Of a stretch of 64,000 bases of DNA, positions 34,473 through 42,940 are shown piece by piece. The stretch's first letter is position 1. Each line of letters starts with the position of its first letter. Origin of the DNA: an uncultured Chryseobacterium sp. (GTDB taxonomy: Bacteria > Bacteroidota > Bacteroidia > Flavobacteriales > Weeksellaceae); NCBI GenBank assembly GCA_913774355.1, contig CAJYGB010000013.1, positions 1 through 64,000 of the forward strand, given 5' to 3'. Both the position numbers and the translations under genes were made by a program. Under the pieces are notes generated by a model that saw nothing but the letters and a program-made list of their open reading frames with translations, made no database searches and was not told the DNA's origin.

Positions 34473-35207
34473 ATGAGTATAGAACTGTTTTATGCAATCC
34501 TTTTTATCGTCGCATTTTTCTACGCAGCGGTCGGCCACGGCGGAGCAAGCGGTTATCTCGCGCTCATGGCGCTGTATGGGGTGGCCCCCGAAGAAATGAA
34601 ACCCACGGCTCTGGTCCTGAACCTGTTTGTATCACTTACGTCGTTCATCCAATATTACCGGGGCGGATATTTTTCGAAAAAATTGTTTATACCCATTGCC
34701 GCTGCTTCCATACCGCTTGCTTTTATCGGCGGAATGATGACGGTGGAAGAAAATATTTATAAACGTATTCTGGGCGTTCTTCTGCTGTTCCCGGTCATCC
34801 GGTTTTTCTTTTTCAGGAATACGGAGGATCATGAACTGAAGGATCAGGATATTGCAGTAGCAGTAGTTACCGGAGGTATTGTCGGGTTATTATCCGGGAT
34901 GATCGGTATTGGGGGCGGAATCATTCTTTCCCCGATTTTGCTGTTGCTTAAATGGACCAACCAGAAACAGACGGCAGCCATCAGCGCGGCATTTATATTC
35001 GTGAACTCGCTTTCCGGACTGGGTGGAATGCTCACACAGGGGATCAAATTTACCGACAATATGGTCATGTATGTGATTGTTGCCTTTACAGGAGGACTTT
35101 TAGGTGCTTACCTGGGATCGAAAAAATTCAATCAGAATGTCTTAAAATATGTGCTGGCAACCGTTTTACTGATGGCCTCTTATAAACTCTTATTTACAAA
35201 AGCTTAA
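34473..35207 (+). CDS. TSUP-family (TauE/SafE) transporter
   Basis: 244 residues, polytopic membrane protein with about eight hydrophobic segments. The family hallmark GVAPEEMKPTALVLNLFVSL and a second repeat (GGIVGLLSGMIGIGGGIILS) are seen. TSUP proteins move sulfite, taurine-derived sulfur compounds or other small anions. It lies inside the molybdenum-cofactor operon with 21 bp and 2 bp spacings to its neighbours. A role in molybdate or sulfur-oxoanion handling is inference from position; the sequence alone does not give substrate. Confidence 0.85.
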   Translation: MSIELFYAILFIVAFFYAAVGHGGASGYLALMALYGVAPEEMKPTALVLNLFVSLTSFIQYYRGGYFSKKLFIPIAAASIPLAFIGGMMTVEENIYKRILGVLLLFPVIRFFFFRNTEDHELKDQDIAVAVVTGGIVGLLSGMIGIGGGIILSPILLLLKWTNQKQTAAISAAFIFVNSLSGLGGMLTQGIKFTDNMVMYVIVAFTGGLLGAYLGSKKFNQNVLKYVLATVLLMASYKLLFTKA

Positions 35208-35209
35208 AC

Positions 35210-35704
35210 ATGAAATATTTCGCAACTATATTCGTATTTTTCACCGTATTCCTGCAGGCACAGAAAAGCTCTGTTAGAATTAAAGGGGCGATCAGCAATC
35301 CGGTAACCGTTACCTACGAAGATCTGAAAAAATATACGGAGCATGAAGTAAAAAGCATCGATATCCTGAACCATAAAATGGAATTTAAGAAAAACCTTAA
35401 AAATCTGAAAGGCGTTTTGCTAAAGGATGTTTTAAGTCAAGTGACCTTCAATTCCCCTTCACCAAAGGAGCTCAGCACTTTCTATATGGTGTGTACGGCA
35501 GATGACGGTTACAAAGTGGTCTATTCCTGGAACGAGGTCTTCAACACGGAAGCCGGTGATCGCATTATGCTGGTAACAGGCGAGAACGGAATCCCGACTT
35601 CCGGTACAAGAGACGGGATTACTTTAATTACACCGGGAGACCGCGCTACAGGAAGAAGGTATGTTAAAAATATTTCCGAAATTACTATAAAAAAAGTGGA
35701 TTGA
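35210..35704 (+). CDS. small exported molybdopterin-oxidoreductase-domain protein
   Basis: 164 residues with a signal peptide at 1-18 (MKYFATIFVFFTVFLQAQ). The mature part resembles the sulfite-oxidase-type domain in minimal form (NPVTVTYEDLKKYTEHEVKS, NLKGVLLKDVL, DDGYKVVYSWNEVFN, ending RYVKNISEITIKKV). It lacks the Cys in the usual cofactor-binding loop and the larger dimerisation part, so cofactor binding is doubtful. It could be a cofactor-domain relic used for binding. The placement 2 bp after the transporter and 1 bp before moaD shows it belongs to the same transcript. Confidence 0.65.
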   Translation: MKYFATIFVFFTVFLQAQKSSVRIKGAISNPVTVTYEDLKKYTEHEVKSIDILNHKMEFKKNLKNLKGVLLKDVLSQVTFNSPSPKELSTFYMVCTADDGYKVVYSWNEVFNTEAGDRIMLVTGENGIPTSGTRDGITLITPGDRATGRRYVKNISEITIKKVD

Positions 35705-35705
35705 T

Positions 35706-35933
35706 ATGGAAGTAAAAGTAATATCCTTCGGGAAGATCGCCGAGATTACAGGGAAAGAGTTTTCTGTCTCCGCATCCAATACCGAAGCATTAAAAAAACA
35801 GCTGTCTGGGCTTTTTCCGCAGCTTGCTGATATGAAATATGCCGTTGCAGTCAATAAAAAAATAACTGAAGAAAATACGGTACTTAACAATAATGATACG
35901 GTGGCCCTGATGCCGCCTTATTCCGGAGGGTAA
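35706..35933 (+). CDS. moaD: molybdopterin synthase sulfur carrier subunit MoaD
   Basis: 75 residues with a ubiquitin-like fold and the C-terminal Gly-Gly (ALMPPYSGG) that receives the sulfur as a thiocarboxylate. The start ATG is 1 bp after the preceding stop. The partner MoaE is encoded two genes downstream and the activating enzyme directly next. Confidence 0.92.
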   Translation: MEVKVISFGKIAEITGKEFSVSASNTEALKKQLSGLFPQLADMKYAVAVNKKITEENTVLNNNDTVALMPPYSGG

Positions 35934-35934
35934 T

Positions 35935-37053
35935 ATGGAGCAGCCGAACGACAGGTATTCCCGGCATTTCAGCCTTTCGGGGTTCGGAAAAGCGGGACAG
36001 GAAAAACTTTTGAAGGCAAAGGTCCTCGTGATCGGTGCCGGCGGATTGGGCTGCCCTGTTCTGCAGTATCTTGCAGCAGCAGGTGTAGGAACCATCGGGA
36101 TTGCGGATCATGACAGGATTTCGCTGAGCAACCTGCAAAGACAGACCCTCTATACAACAGCCGAAACAGCAAAACCGAAAGCGATAACGGCAGCAGCAAA
36201 ACTTGCCGCTTTAAATCCCGAAATTACCATTACGGCGTATACCGAAGAAGTTACCACCTCAAATGTCTGGCATCTGATTTCAGGATATGACCTGGTGGTG
36301 GATGCTACGGATAATTTTGCCACGAGATATCTGATCGGTGATGCCTGCTATCTCTTGCGAAAGCCCTTGGTTTTCGGAGCGGTCTCTCAGTATGAAGGAC
36401 AGGTGGCGGTGTTCGGACTTAATGACCGGGGACAGTATATCAGTTACCGCGATCTCTTTCCTGAACCTCCGTCTCCCGGTGAAGTCCCGGACTGTAATGT
36501 CGCGGGCGTATTGGGTGTACTTCCTGGGATGATCGGGATGATGCAGGCCAATGAAGTCATCAAGCTGATTACCGGAATTGGCGAAAGTTTAACTGGTCGT
36601 CTCCTGATGTTCAGCATGCTCACGTATGAAACAATGATTCTTGAACTATCCAAAACTAAAGATTCCGAAAAGCTGATGCCGAAAAACAGGGAAGAACTTG
36701 AAAAAACAGATTACCAATGGCTTTGCGGATGGTCTCATCCTGAAATCCAGGCTTTAGATCCTGAAGATTTTTTAAACAAAATAAAGAATGGTAAAATTAC
36801 TGCCATCGATGTAAGGGAAAAAGAGGAGCTCCCTGTAGCTGCTTTTACCCATCTCTATATTCCTTTATCGCGGCTGGAAGAATCCATTAACGAAATCCCG
36901 GAAACGGAAATAGCCTTTTTCTGTCAGGGCGGAAATCGGAGCCTTAAAGCTGCGGAAATTTTTATTCGCCTTAGAAAGGCATCACCGAAACCCAGTCATC
37001 TTAAAGGCGGAATACTGGCTTTAATACAGAAAAAAAATGAACGGAGAGATTAA
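35935..37053 (+). CDS. moeB: MoeB/ThiF-type adenylyltransferase with rhodanese domain
   Basis: 372 residues. The N-terminal adenylation domain (1-245) has the nucleotide loop VLVIGAGGLGCPVLQYLAAA and NLQRQTLY, plus the catalytic-region YDLVVDATDNFATRYLIGDA. The C-terminal rhodanese domain (285-370) has the active-site loop FFCQGGNRS. It adenylates the MoaD tail and can supply sulfur through the rhodanese cysteine. One base separates it from moaD; its end overlaps moaE by 17 bases. The usual zinc CxxC pairs of MoeB are not complete, suggesting a zinc-independent variant. Confidence 0.9.
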   Translation: MEQPNDRYSRHFSLSGFGKAGQEKLLKAKVLVIGAGGLGCPVLQYLAAAGVGTIGIADHDRISLSNLQRQTLYTTAETAKPKAITAAAKLAALNPEITITAYTEEVTTSNVWHLISGYDLVVDATDNFATRYLIGDACYLLRKPLVFGAVSQYEGQVAVFGLNDRGQYISYRDLFPEPPSPGEVPDCNVAGVLGVLPGMIGMMQANEVIKLITGIGESLTGRLLMFSMLTYETMILELSKTKDSEKLMPKNREELEKTDYQWLCGWSHPEIQALDPEDFLNKIKNGKITAIDVREKEELPVAAFTHLYIPLSRLEESINEIPETEIAFFCQGGNRSLKAAEIFIRLRKASPKPSHLKGGILALIQKKNERRD

Positions 37054-37477
37054 AAACATATTTAGACAAGGAGCTATTGACCCATTATTCATTTCTGAAA
37101 GCATAGCAAAACACTCCGCGAAAAAAGAGATCGGTGCGCACAGCATTTTTCTGGGCCAGATCCGGGAAGATGTGGTCGGCGGAAAACCCGTAGCAGCGAT
37201 TGAATATACGGCCTATGAAGAAATGGCACTGGAAAAGATGCACCAGATACGTGAGGAGATTTTCACCAAATATAATCTTACCTGCATGCATATCTACCAC
37301 AGCCTGGGTATGATACAGACAGGAGAGATTTGCCTGTTCGTATTCACATCGTCAAAGCACAGAGTTGCTGCCATGGAAAGCTGCAATGAACTCGTGGAGC
37401 GCATCAAAAAAGAGCTTCCGATCTGGGGCCGGGAAATTTTTGGAGACGATTCCCATCAATGGAAAATCAATCGATAA
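37037..37477 (+). CDS. moaE: molybdopterin synthase catalytic subunit MoaE
   Basis: 146 residues. With MoaD it converts precursor Z into molybdopterin by adding two sulfurs. Landmarks are GAHSIFLGQIREDV, AIEYTAYEEMALEKM, HRVAAMESCNELV and the active-site segment IKKELPIWGREIF. The Lys equivalent to E. coli K119 appears present, while the position of K126 reads Gly (PIWG instead of the usual PFWK/PIWK). It starts within the end of moeB and is the last of the nine-gene run. Confidence 0.9.
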   Translation: MNGEIKNIFRQGAIDPLFISESIAKHSAKKEIGAHSIFLGQIREDVVGGKPVAAIEYTAYEEMALEKMHQIREEIFTKYNLTCMHIYHSLGMIQTGEICLFVFTSSKHRVAAMESCNELVERIKKELPIWGREIFGDDSHQWKINR

Positions 37478-37531
37478 ATAGTTGAATGAATTCATGTCAG
37501 TTTGATAAAAAGTATTATGAATGTCAATAGG

Positions 37532-37549
37532 GATGGGCTTTAGCCCGTC
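37532..37549 (+). repeat. GGGCTTTAGCCC palindromic repeat
   Basis: GATGGGCTTTAGCCCGTC followed by TTTAAAA, 55 bp after moaE. It may serve as the operon's terminator; I recall this palindrome as common between Bacteroidota genes. Confidence 0.45.
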
Positions 37550-37710
37550 TTTAAAAAAGAATAAATCTCTGTGGCTTATTATAGAGTCAACATTAAAACA
37601 GGATCAGATTACCAAACAACATCAATTGCAAATGATTGCATGGAGAATTAATCTCCGACATTTACGGATTAGCCTCTGAACTTTGAACCAAAAACTTTTA
37701 AACTTCTAAA

Positions 37711-38622
37711 ATGGTCAACATTACCCATAAATCATCAACATTGCGAAAAGCAATTGCTACTGCCACCGTAAAAACCTCATCCGAAGCCACCATCCAAGCC
37801 ATCCGGCAGCGGAAGGTTCCGAAAGGGGATATATTTGAATTTTCCAGGGCCGCCGCATTATTTGCCGTAAAGAAAACAAGTGACGTCATCCCCGACTGCC
37901 ATCCGCTGCCGGTAGAATATACGGCCATTACTTATCAGATTGAGGATTTGTCGGTTATCATTTCGGTAGAAGTCCATACGATTTATAAAACCGGGGTGGA
38001 GGTGGAAGCCATGCACGGCGCATCGGTAGCCGCACTCGTGATGTATGACATGCTGAAGCCGATCGATAAAAATGTGGAAATCCATAACATCAGGCTGCTG
38101 GAAAAAAAAGGGGGTAAATCCGGTAATAAAAAATACAGTACCGAAACTTTGAAAGCGGCTGTGGTGGTCTGTTCAGACAGTATTTACAATGGAGAGAATG
38201 AGGATACTTCGGGAAAAATAATTGTTCAGAAACTACAGGAACTTGAATTGGGTAATATTGATTATCTTGTGGTTCCGGATGAGGTAAAAGAAATTCAGCA
38301 GGCACTTTCCACTTATAAAAATGATGGGATCAATCTGGTGATTTTCACCGGTGGGACCGGCATTTCACCGCGGGATGTAACTCCTGATGCTTTATTGCCT
38401 ATGATCGACAGGCAAATGCCCGGGATCATGGAAACGGCGAGGGCCTACGGGCAGGAACGTATCAAAACGTCCATGCTTTCCAGAGGAATTGCAGGTTTCA
38501 GCGGAGATACTTTCGTCCTTACATTCCCTGGCTCCGAGAAAGGCGCCACCGAATATATGCAATCTCTATTTCCGCAGGTGCTCCACGTTTTTGAAGTGAA
38601 AAAGGGAAAACGCCATGAGTGA
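37711..38622 (+). CDS. bifunctional MoaC/MoaB molybdenum cofactor protein
   Basis: 303 residues, a fusion. The MoaC half (1-150) forms precursor Z; it has VIPDCHPLPVEYTAI and the signature KTGVEVEAMHGASVAALVMY followed by DMLKPID, including the conserved Asp and Lys. After a basic linker (KKGGKSGNKK) the MoaB/MogA half (150-303) adenylates molybdopterin, with FTGGTGISPRDVTPDALLPM. The fused order MoaC-MoaB is common in Bacteroidota. Separated by 233 bp from moaE, so it may have its own promoter. Confidence 0.92.
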   Translation: MVNITHKSSTLRKAIATATVKTSSEATIQAIRQRKVPKGDIFEFSRAAALFAVKKTSDVIPDCHPLPVEYTAITYQIEDLSVIISVEVHTIYKTGVEVEAMHGASVAALVMYDMLKPIDKNVEIHNIRLLEKKGGKSGNKKYSTETLKAAVVVCSDSIYNGENEDTSGKIIVQKLQELELGNIDYLVVPDEVKEIQQALSTYKNDGINLVIFTGGTGISPRDVTPDALLPMIDRQMPGIMETARAYGQERIKTSMLSRGIAGFSGDTFVLTFPGSEKGATEYMQSLFPQVLHVFEVKKGKRHE

Positions 38623-38756
38623 TAGTGTTATTGTTGATACTGCTGAACCATTTGATTTCACCCGGAAAAATCTGTAGAATCTGTGCCAGATTGTTTTAAA
38701 CTAAATTTAGATACATTCTTAATAACCGGAATGCATATTTTTAAATAAGCTAAAAT

Positions 38757-38884
38757 CCCTCTGTCACAGCCGTAACCGTAAGGCATATGAAAAGATTTTA
38801 AGTGTAACGGAACACTGCGTTATAAGCTGTCCGTTTTTACATACCTCACTTTACCGTAATCCCCGATTACGGTTCTTTTTTTGC
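38757..38884 (+). promoter_or_regulatory. candidate cis-regulatory leader before the PaoA-like gene
   Basis: In the 292-bp gap, ACAGC (38766-38770) can pair with GCTGT (38826-38830), enclosing an AGTGT-AACGGA-ACACT hairpin (38801-38816). ACCGTAA at 38775-38781 is complementary to TTACGGT at 38867-38873, the 3' arm of the terminator below, so it could act as an antiterminator. No known riboswitch class was recognised. The proximal part (38623-38756) shows no gene. Confidence 0.4.
38853..38883 (+). terminator. intrinsic terminator 32 nt before the start codon
   Basis: A 9-bp perfect stem ACCGTAATC / GATTACGGT with a 3-nt loop, then TTCTTTTTTT. It is 230 nt after the moaCB stop but only about 32 nt before the next ATG, a position more typical of attenuation than of ordinary operon termination. 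Confidence 0.8.
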
Positions 38885-38914
38885 ATACCCAATACAACAT
38901 CAAAACTCAACATT

Positions 38915-39394
38915 ATGCTTGATCAGAATAATCAGTCGGTTGCCTTAACGGTAAACGGACACCTGCACCGGCTTGAGCTCAGGCCCTGGGTTTCTCTTCT
39001 GGATACCCTCAGACACACCCTCAATCTTACCGGAACCAAAAAAGGATGCGACCACGGACAATGCGGGGCGTGTACGGTATTGGTAGATGGCAAAAGAGTA
39101 TTAAGCTGTCTTACTTTGGCGGTGATGAAAGATGGTTCTGAAATAACGACCATTGAAGGCATTGGCAGTCCGGACAATTTACACCCGGTACAGAAAGCAT
39201 TTATAGAGCATGATGCTTTCCAGTGCGGTTATTGCACACCCGGGCAGATTTGCAGTGCAGTAGGTATGCTCGAAGAAGGCAAGGCCAAAACCAGGGAAGA
39301 TGTGCAGGACCTGATGAGCGGAAACCTTTGCCGCTGCGGAGCTAACAGAGGCATTATCAATGCGATCATGTCGGTAAAAAACGAAACAGAATGA
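38915..39394 (+). CDS. [2Fe-2S] subunit, PaoA/YagT-like
   Basis: 159 residues. Ferredoxin domain with GCDHGQCGACTVLVDGKRV and LSC, then a helical domain with FQCGYCTPGQICSAVGM and NLCRCGANRG. It has no Tat signal, unlike E. coli PaoA, so this enzyme is probably cytoplasmic. It overlaps the next gene by 4 bases. Electrons pass from the Mo site through its two clusters to the FAD subunit. Confidence 0.92.
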   Translation: MLDQNNQSVALTVNGHLHRLELRPWVSLLDTLRHTLNLTGTKKGCDHGQCGACTVLVDGKRVLSCLTLAVMKDGSEITTIEGIGSPDNLHPVQKAFIEHDAFQCGYCTPGQICSAVGMLEEGKAKTREDVQDLMSGNLCRCGANRGIINAIMSVKNETE

Positions 39395-40410
39395 ACAACT
39401 TTTCCTACACTAAAATAAAAGAACTTTCCGATGCATCGGTATTGCTGAAAGACCATAAGGGCAACAAAGCCATTGCCGGCGGTACCAATATCGTCGATCT
39501 GATGAAATATTTCGTTGTAGAAGCAAATACCCTGGTAGATCTCAACGGAATTTCAGGAATGGATGCACTTACGGAAACGCAGACGGGCAGTGTACTTCTT
39601 GGTGCTTTAATGACCAATGCTGCAACGGCCTATCATCCTGTGATCGAAGAAAAATACCCTTTGCTTTCCAGAACAATTTTGGCGGGTGCTTCCGGACAGA
39701 TCCGGAATATGGCGACCAACGGTGGGAATTTACTGCAGAAAACAAGGTGTTATTATTTTTACGATCCACATGTGCCCTGCAACAAAAGAGAACCGGGCTC
39801 CGGATGTCCTGCTGTTAAAGGATATAACCGTATTCATGCGATTCTGGGACATTCTCAGGATTGTATTGCCGTATTTCCTTCCGATATGTGCGTGGCGTTG
39901 GCGGCATTGAACGCAACCGTGCATGTGAAGAGCGCAGAAGGAAAGCGACAGATCGATTTTGAAGACTTTCACCGGCTGCCGGGAAACAGTCCGGAAACCG
40001 ATAATAATCTGAAAGAAGGAGAAATTATCACCGCTATCGAACTCCCCAATGAGGACTTCTCACAAAATTATTCCTATCTGAAACTAAGGGACAGAAGCTC
40101 CTATGCTTTTGCACTGGTCTCCGTAGCAACTGCATTCAAGATTGAAAATAATAGGATTACTGAAGCAAGGATTGCGTTAGGTGGCGTGGCACATAAGCCG
40201 TGGCGTTCGTATGAAGCTGAAGAGTATCTTAAAGGAAAATCGCCGGACAGGGAACATTTTGCCCAGGCAGCGGAGATTATTCTTGCAGATGCCAAAGGAT
40301 TTAAACATAACCGTTTCAAAATTAAGCTTGCCAGAAAAGCCATCATCCGGAACTGTATGATGGCCCTGGAACCTGATTCTCAGAGGCCGGGCGCAAAACC
40401 ATCCCTGTAG
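39391..40410 (+). CDS. FAD-binding subunit with [4Fe-4S] insert, PaoB/YagS-like
   Basis: 339 residues. A CO-dehydrogenase-flavoprotein-like FAD domain with AIAGGTNIVDLMKYF near the N-terminus and GASGQIRNMATNGGNLLQKT. The stretch from C120 (CYYFYDPHVPC, then NKREPGSGCPAVKG and HSQDCIAVFPSDM) carries four cysteines typical of the extra [4Fe-4S] cluster in PaoB-type subunits. The C-terminal part has LRDRSSYAFALVSVATAF. It links the FeS subunit to the electron acceptor. Confidence 0.9.
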   Translation: MNNFSYTKIKELSDASVLLKDHKGNKAIAGGTNIVDLMKYFVVEANTLVDLNGISGMDALTETQTGSVLLGALMTNAATAYHPVIEEKYPLLSRTILAGASGQIRNMATNGGNLLQKTRCYYFYDPHVPCNKREPGSGCPAVKGYNRIHAILGHSQDCIAVFPSDMCVALAALNATVHVKSAEGKRQIDFEDFHRLPGNSPETDNNLKEGEIITAIELPNEDFSQNYSYLKLRDRSSYAFALVSVATAFKIENNRITEARIALGGVAHKPWRSYEAEEYLKGKSPDREHFAQAAEIILADAKGFKHNRFKIKLARKAIIRNCMMALEPDSQRPGAKPSL

Positions 40411-40439
40411 TTATTCCAACACCAAACCAGAAATCATTT

Positions 40440-42680
40440 ATGAAAAATTTACCATCGATAGGACAGCCGCATAACCGCCTGGAAGGCGCTCTTAAAGTTA
40501 CCGGCAGCGCAAAATATGCCGGCGATTACAATACGGACGGTCTTTTATACGGCTATGTGGTCAACAGCACCATAACCAAAGGGAAAATTAAAAACATCGA
40601 CACTTCGGAAGTTAAAAAACTGGACGGGGTCATTGAAATATTAACGCATGAGAACAGACCCTCTACTGCCTGGTTCGATTTCCAGTATGCGGATATGGAT
40701 GCTCCTCCGGGAACGGTTTTCAAACCCCTGAAAGATAATATTATCCGCTATAATGGGCAGCCGATTGCCCTGGTAATTGCCGAAACATTTGAAATGGCCA
40801 GATATGCGGCAGCTAAAATCACTGTTGAATATGAAACCGAAGGATTTAGTACAGAAATGGCTGCCAATCTTGAAAAAGCCCGCGATCCTAAAAAAGGACT
40901 CGCTTCTCTGCTTAAACCGCCTCCGCCAAAACCGAAAGGCGATTTTGATAAAGCCTACAAAGAATCTTTTGCAAAAACAGACAGCCGGTTCAGTCATGGT
41001 ACAGAACATCATAACCCGATGGAACTTTTTGCATCTACGGTGATTTACGAAGGCGAAGGCAAATTAAAAATTTACGATAAAACCCAGGGGACCATTAATT
41101 CCCAGATGTACGTAGCGAATGTTTTCGGGCTTAAAATGAAAAATGTACAGGTGATTTCGCCCTTTGTCGGCGGAGGGTTCGGATCCGGACTCCGGCCGCA
41201 GCACCAGCTGTTTATGGCGGTGATGGCTTCCCTGTATTTAAAAAGGAATGTTAGGGTAACGCTGGACCGTGCGCAGATGTACATGATCGGCCACCGTCCG
41301 CCCACGATGCAGCATACCAAATTCGGAGCGGATGAAAATGGAAAGGTAAATGCCATATTTCACGAAGCAACCGGTGAAACCTCACAGTTTGAAGATTATG
41401 TGGAAATTGTCGTCAACTGGGCCAATATGCTGTATCCCGCAAAAAATACACTATTAAAACACAAAGTAATTCCATTGGACGTATACAGTCCTCTGGACAT
41501 GCGCGCACCTGGAGGAAGTACCGGAATGCATGCCATTGAAGTTACCATGGATGAAATTGCTTATCAGCTGAATATTGATCCTGTAGAGCTGAGGCTCATC
41601 AATTATTCGATGGTCGACCAAAGCAGCGAAAAGGAATATTCCAGCAAGGAACTGAAAGAATGTTATCTGCAGGGTGCAAAGCAGTTCGGCTGGGATCAGC
41701 GCAATCCGGTTCCGCGAAGCATGAAGCGTGGCAATAAGCTGATAGGGTATGGAATGGCCACCGGGATCTGGGATGCCAACCGTATTCTTGGCAGAGCTGA
41801 AGCCATCCTTACTGCAGATGGAAAAGTAGAGGTTAAAAGTGCCGTTACCGATATCGGAACGGGAACATTAACCGTAATGACGCAGATCGCGGCCGATCAG
41901 CTGGGATTGCCGGTGGAAGAAGTTACCTTTTCTTATGCTGACAGCAAAATGCCATTTGCTCCGATCCAGGGAGGATCTTTTACCACAGCTACGGTGGGTC
42001 CTGCTGTGAAGGCCGCCTGCGAAGCTTTAAATAAAAAACTGCTGAAAATAGCAAAATCGATGGAAAAATCGGTGTTTGCCGACACAAAACTGGAAGAGGT
42101 GGCATTCATGAACCGTTATATTATGCTTAAAAGTGATCCTGAAAAGAAAATCAGTTATGATGAAATTATGAAGCACAACGACGGAAAGGAAATCCGCACG
42201 AAAAATTCGGCCATGCCTAATCCCCTGACGTCCGGAAAAAAGGCGAGGGCCGTTCACAGTGCGGTCTTTGTAGAAGTGGAAGTGGATGAAGAACTGGGCG
42301 TGATCGAAGTGAAAAGAGCCTTAACGGCAGTAGCTGCCGGAAGGATTATCAACCCTAAAACGGCCGAAAGCCAGCTGCTGGGAGGGATGATCTGGGGAAT
42401 CAGCAAAGCGCTCCACGAAGAGACGATTACCGATCATACACTTGGTAAATACATGAATGATGACCTGGCGGAATACCATATTCCTGTTCATGCGGATATT
42501 CATGATTTGCAGGTGTTATTTATCAAGGAAGAGGATAATTTCGTAAATGATCTCGGTATAAAAGGGGTCGGAGAAATAGGTGGGGTCGGCATGCCGCCGG
42601 CAATTACCAATGCAGTTTATCATGCCACCGGCAAAAGAATTTACGACCTGCCGATCCATTTTGATTACCTGCTGGAGTAA
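40440..42680 (+). CDS. Mo-binding large subunit, PaoC/YagR-like aldehyde oxidoreductase
   Basis: 746 residues. The N-terminal GALKVTGSAKYAGDYN is typical of xanthine-dehydrogenase-family large subunits. Cofactor-contacting parts are SPFVGGGFGSGLRPQHQLFM near residue 240, DMRAPGGSTGMHAIEV near 360, and the C-terminal catalytic Glu in GIKGVGEIGGVGMPPAITNA. Homologues oxidise aromatic aldehydes and carry the cytosine dinucleotide cofactor (family knowledge); substrate here unverified. Thirty bp separate it from the FAD subunit. It is followed by a short terminator hairpin. Confidence 0.92.
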   Translation: MKNLPSIGQPHNRLEGALKVTGSAKYAGDYNTDGLLYGYVVNSTITKGKIKNIDTSEVKKLDGVIEILTHENRPSTAWFDFQYADMDAPPGTVFKPLKDNIIRYNGQPIALVIAETFEMARYAAAKITVEYETEGFSTEMAANLEKARDPKKGLASLLKPPPPKPKGDFDKAYKESFAKTDSRFSHGTEHHNPMELFASTVIYEGEGKLKIYDKTQGTINSQMYVANVFGLKMKNVQVISPFVGGGFGSGLRPQHQLFMAVMASLYLKRNVRVTLDRAQMYMIGHRPPTMQHTKFGADENGKVNAIFHEATGETSQFEDYVEIVVNWANMLYPAKNTLLKHKVIPLDVYSPLDMRAPGGSTGMHAIEVTMDEIAYQLNIDPVELRLINYSMVDQSSEKEYSSKELKECYLQGAKQFGWDQRNPVPRSMKRGNKLIGYGMATGIWDANRILGRAEAILTADGKVEVKSAVTDIGTGTLTVMTQIAADQLGLPVEEVTFSYADSKMPFAPIQGGSFTTATVGPAVKAACEALNKKLLKIAKSMEKSVFADTKLEEVAFMNRYIMLKSDPEKKISYDEIMKHNDGKEIRTKNSAMPNPLTSGKKARAVHSAVFVEVEVDEELGVIEVKRALTAVAAGRIINPKTAESQLLGGMIWGISKALHEETITDHTLGKYMNDDLAEYHIPVHADIHDLQVLFIKEEDNFVNDLGIKGVGEIGGVGMPPAITNAVYHATGKRIYDLPIHFDYLLE

Positions 42681-42703
42681 TAATTTCGATAATCAACAGA
42701 AAC

Positions 42704-42722
42704 GGGCTTCGGCCCTTTTTTT
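42704..42722 (+). terminator. short intrinsic terminator
   Basis: GGGC-TTCG-GCCC followed by an eight-T run, 23 bp after the stop of the large subunit. The stem is short but the loop is the stable TTCG type. The remaining 42723-42940 contains no gene. Confidence 0.65.
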
Positions 42723-42940
42723 ATGTACGATATTTAAATTGAAAGAAACTTGTAGATTTTGTGCATTATACTGCTTTAATTTAACACATAGGTCACAGAA
42801 AAAGACTTTGATGCATTGCGTATATCTTAGAAAAAAGATTAAATAAGCTTTTGCGAACTTATCTGGAGTGTAATATTCAGCTTTACTAAACAGAATGTAT
42901 GTCTTTTTAAATCTTTTGTGGTAAAATTTTTCCGGTCATT

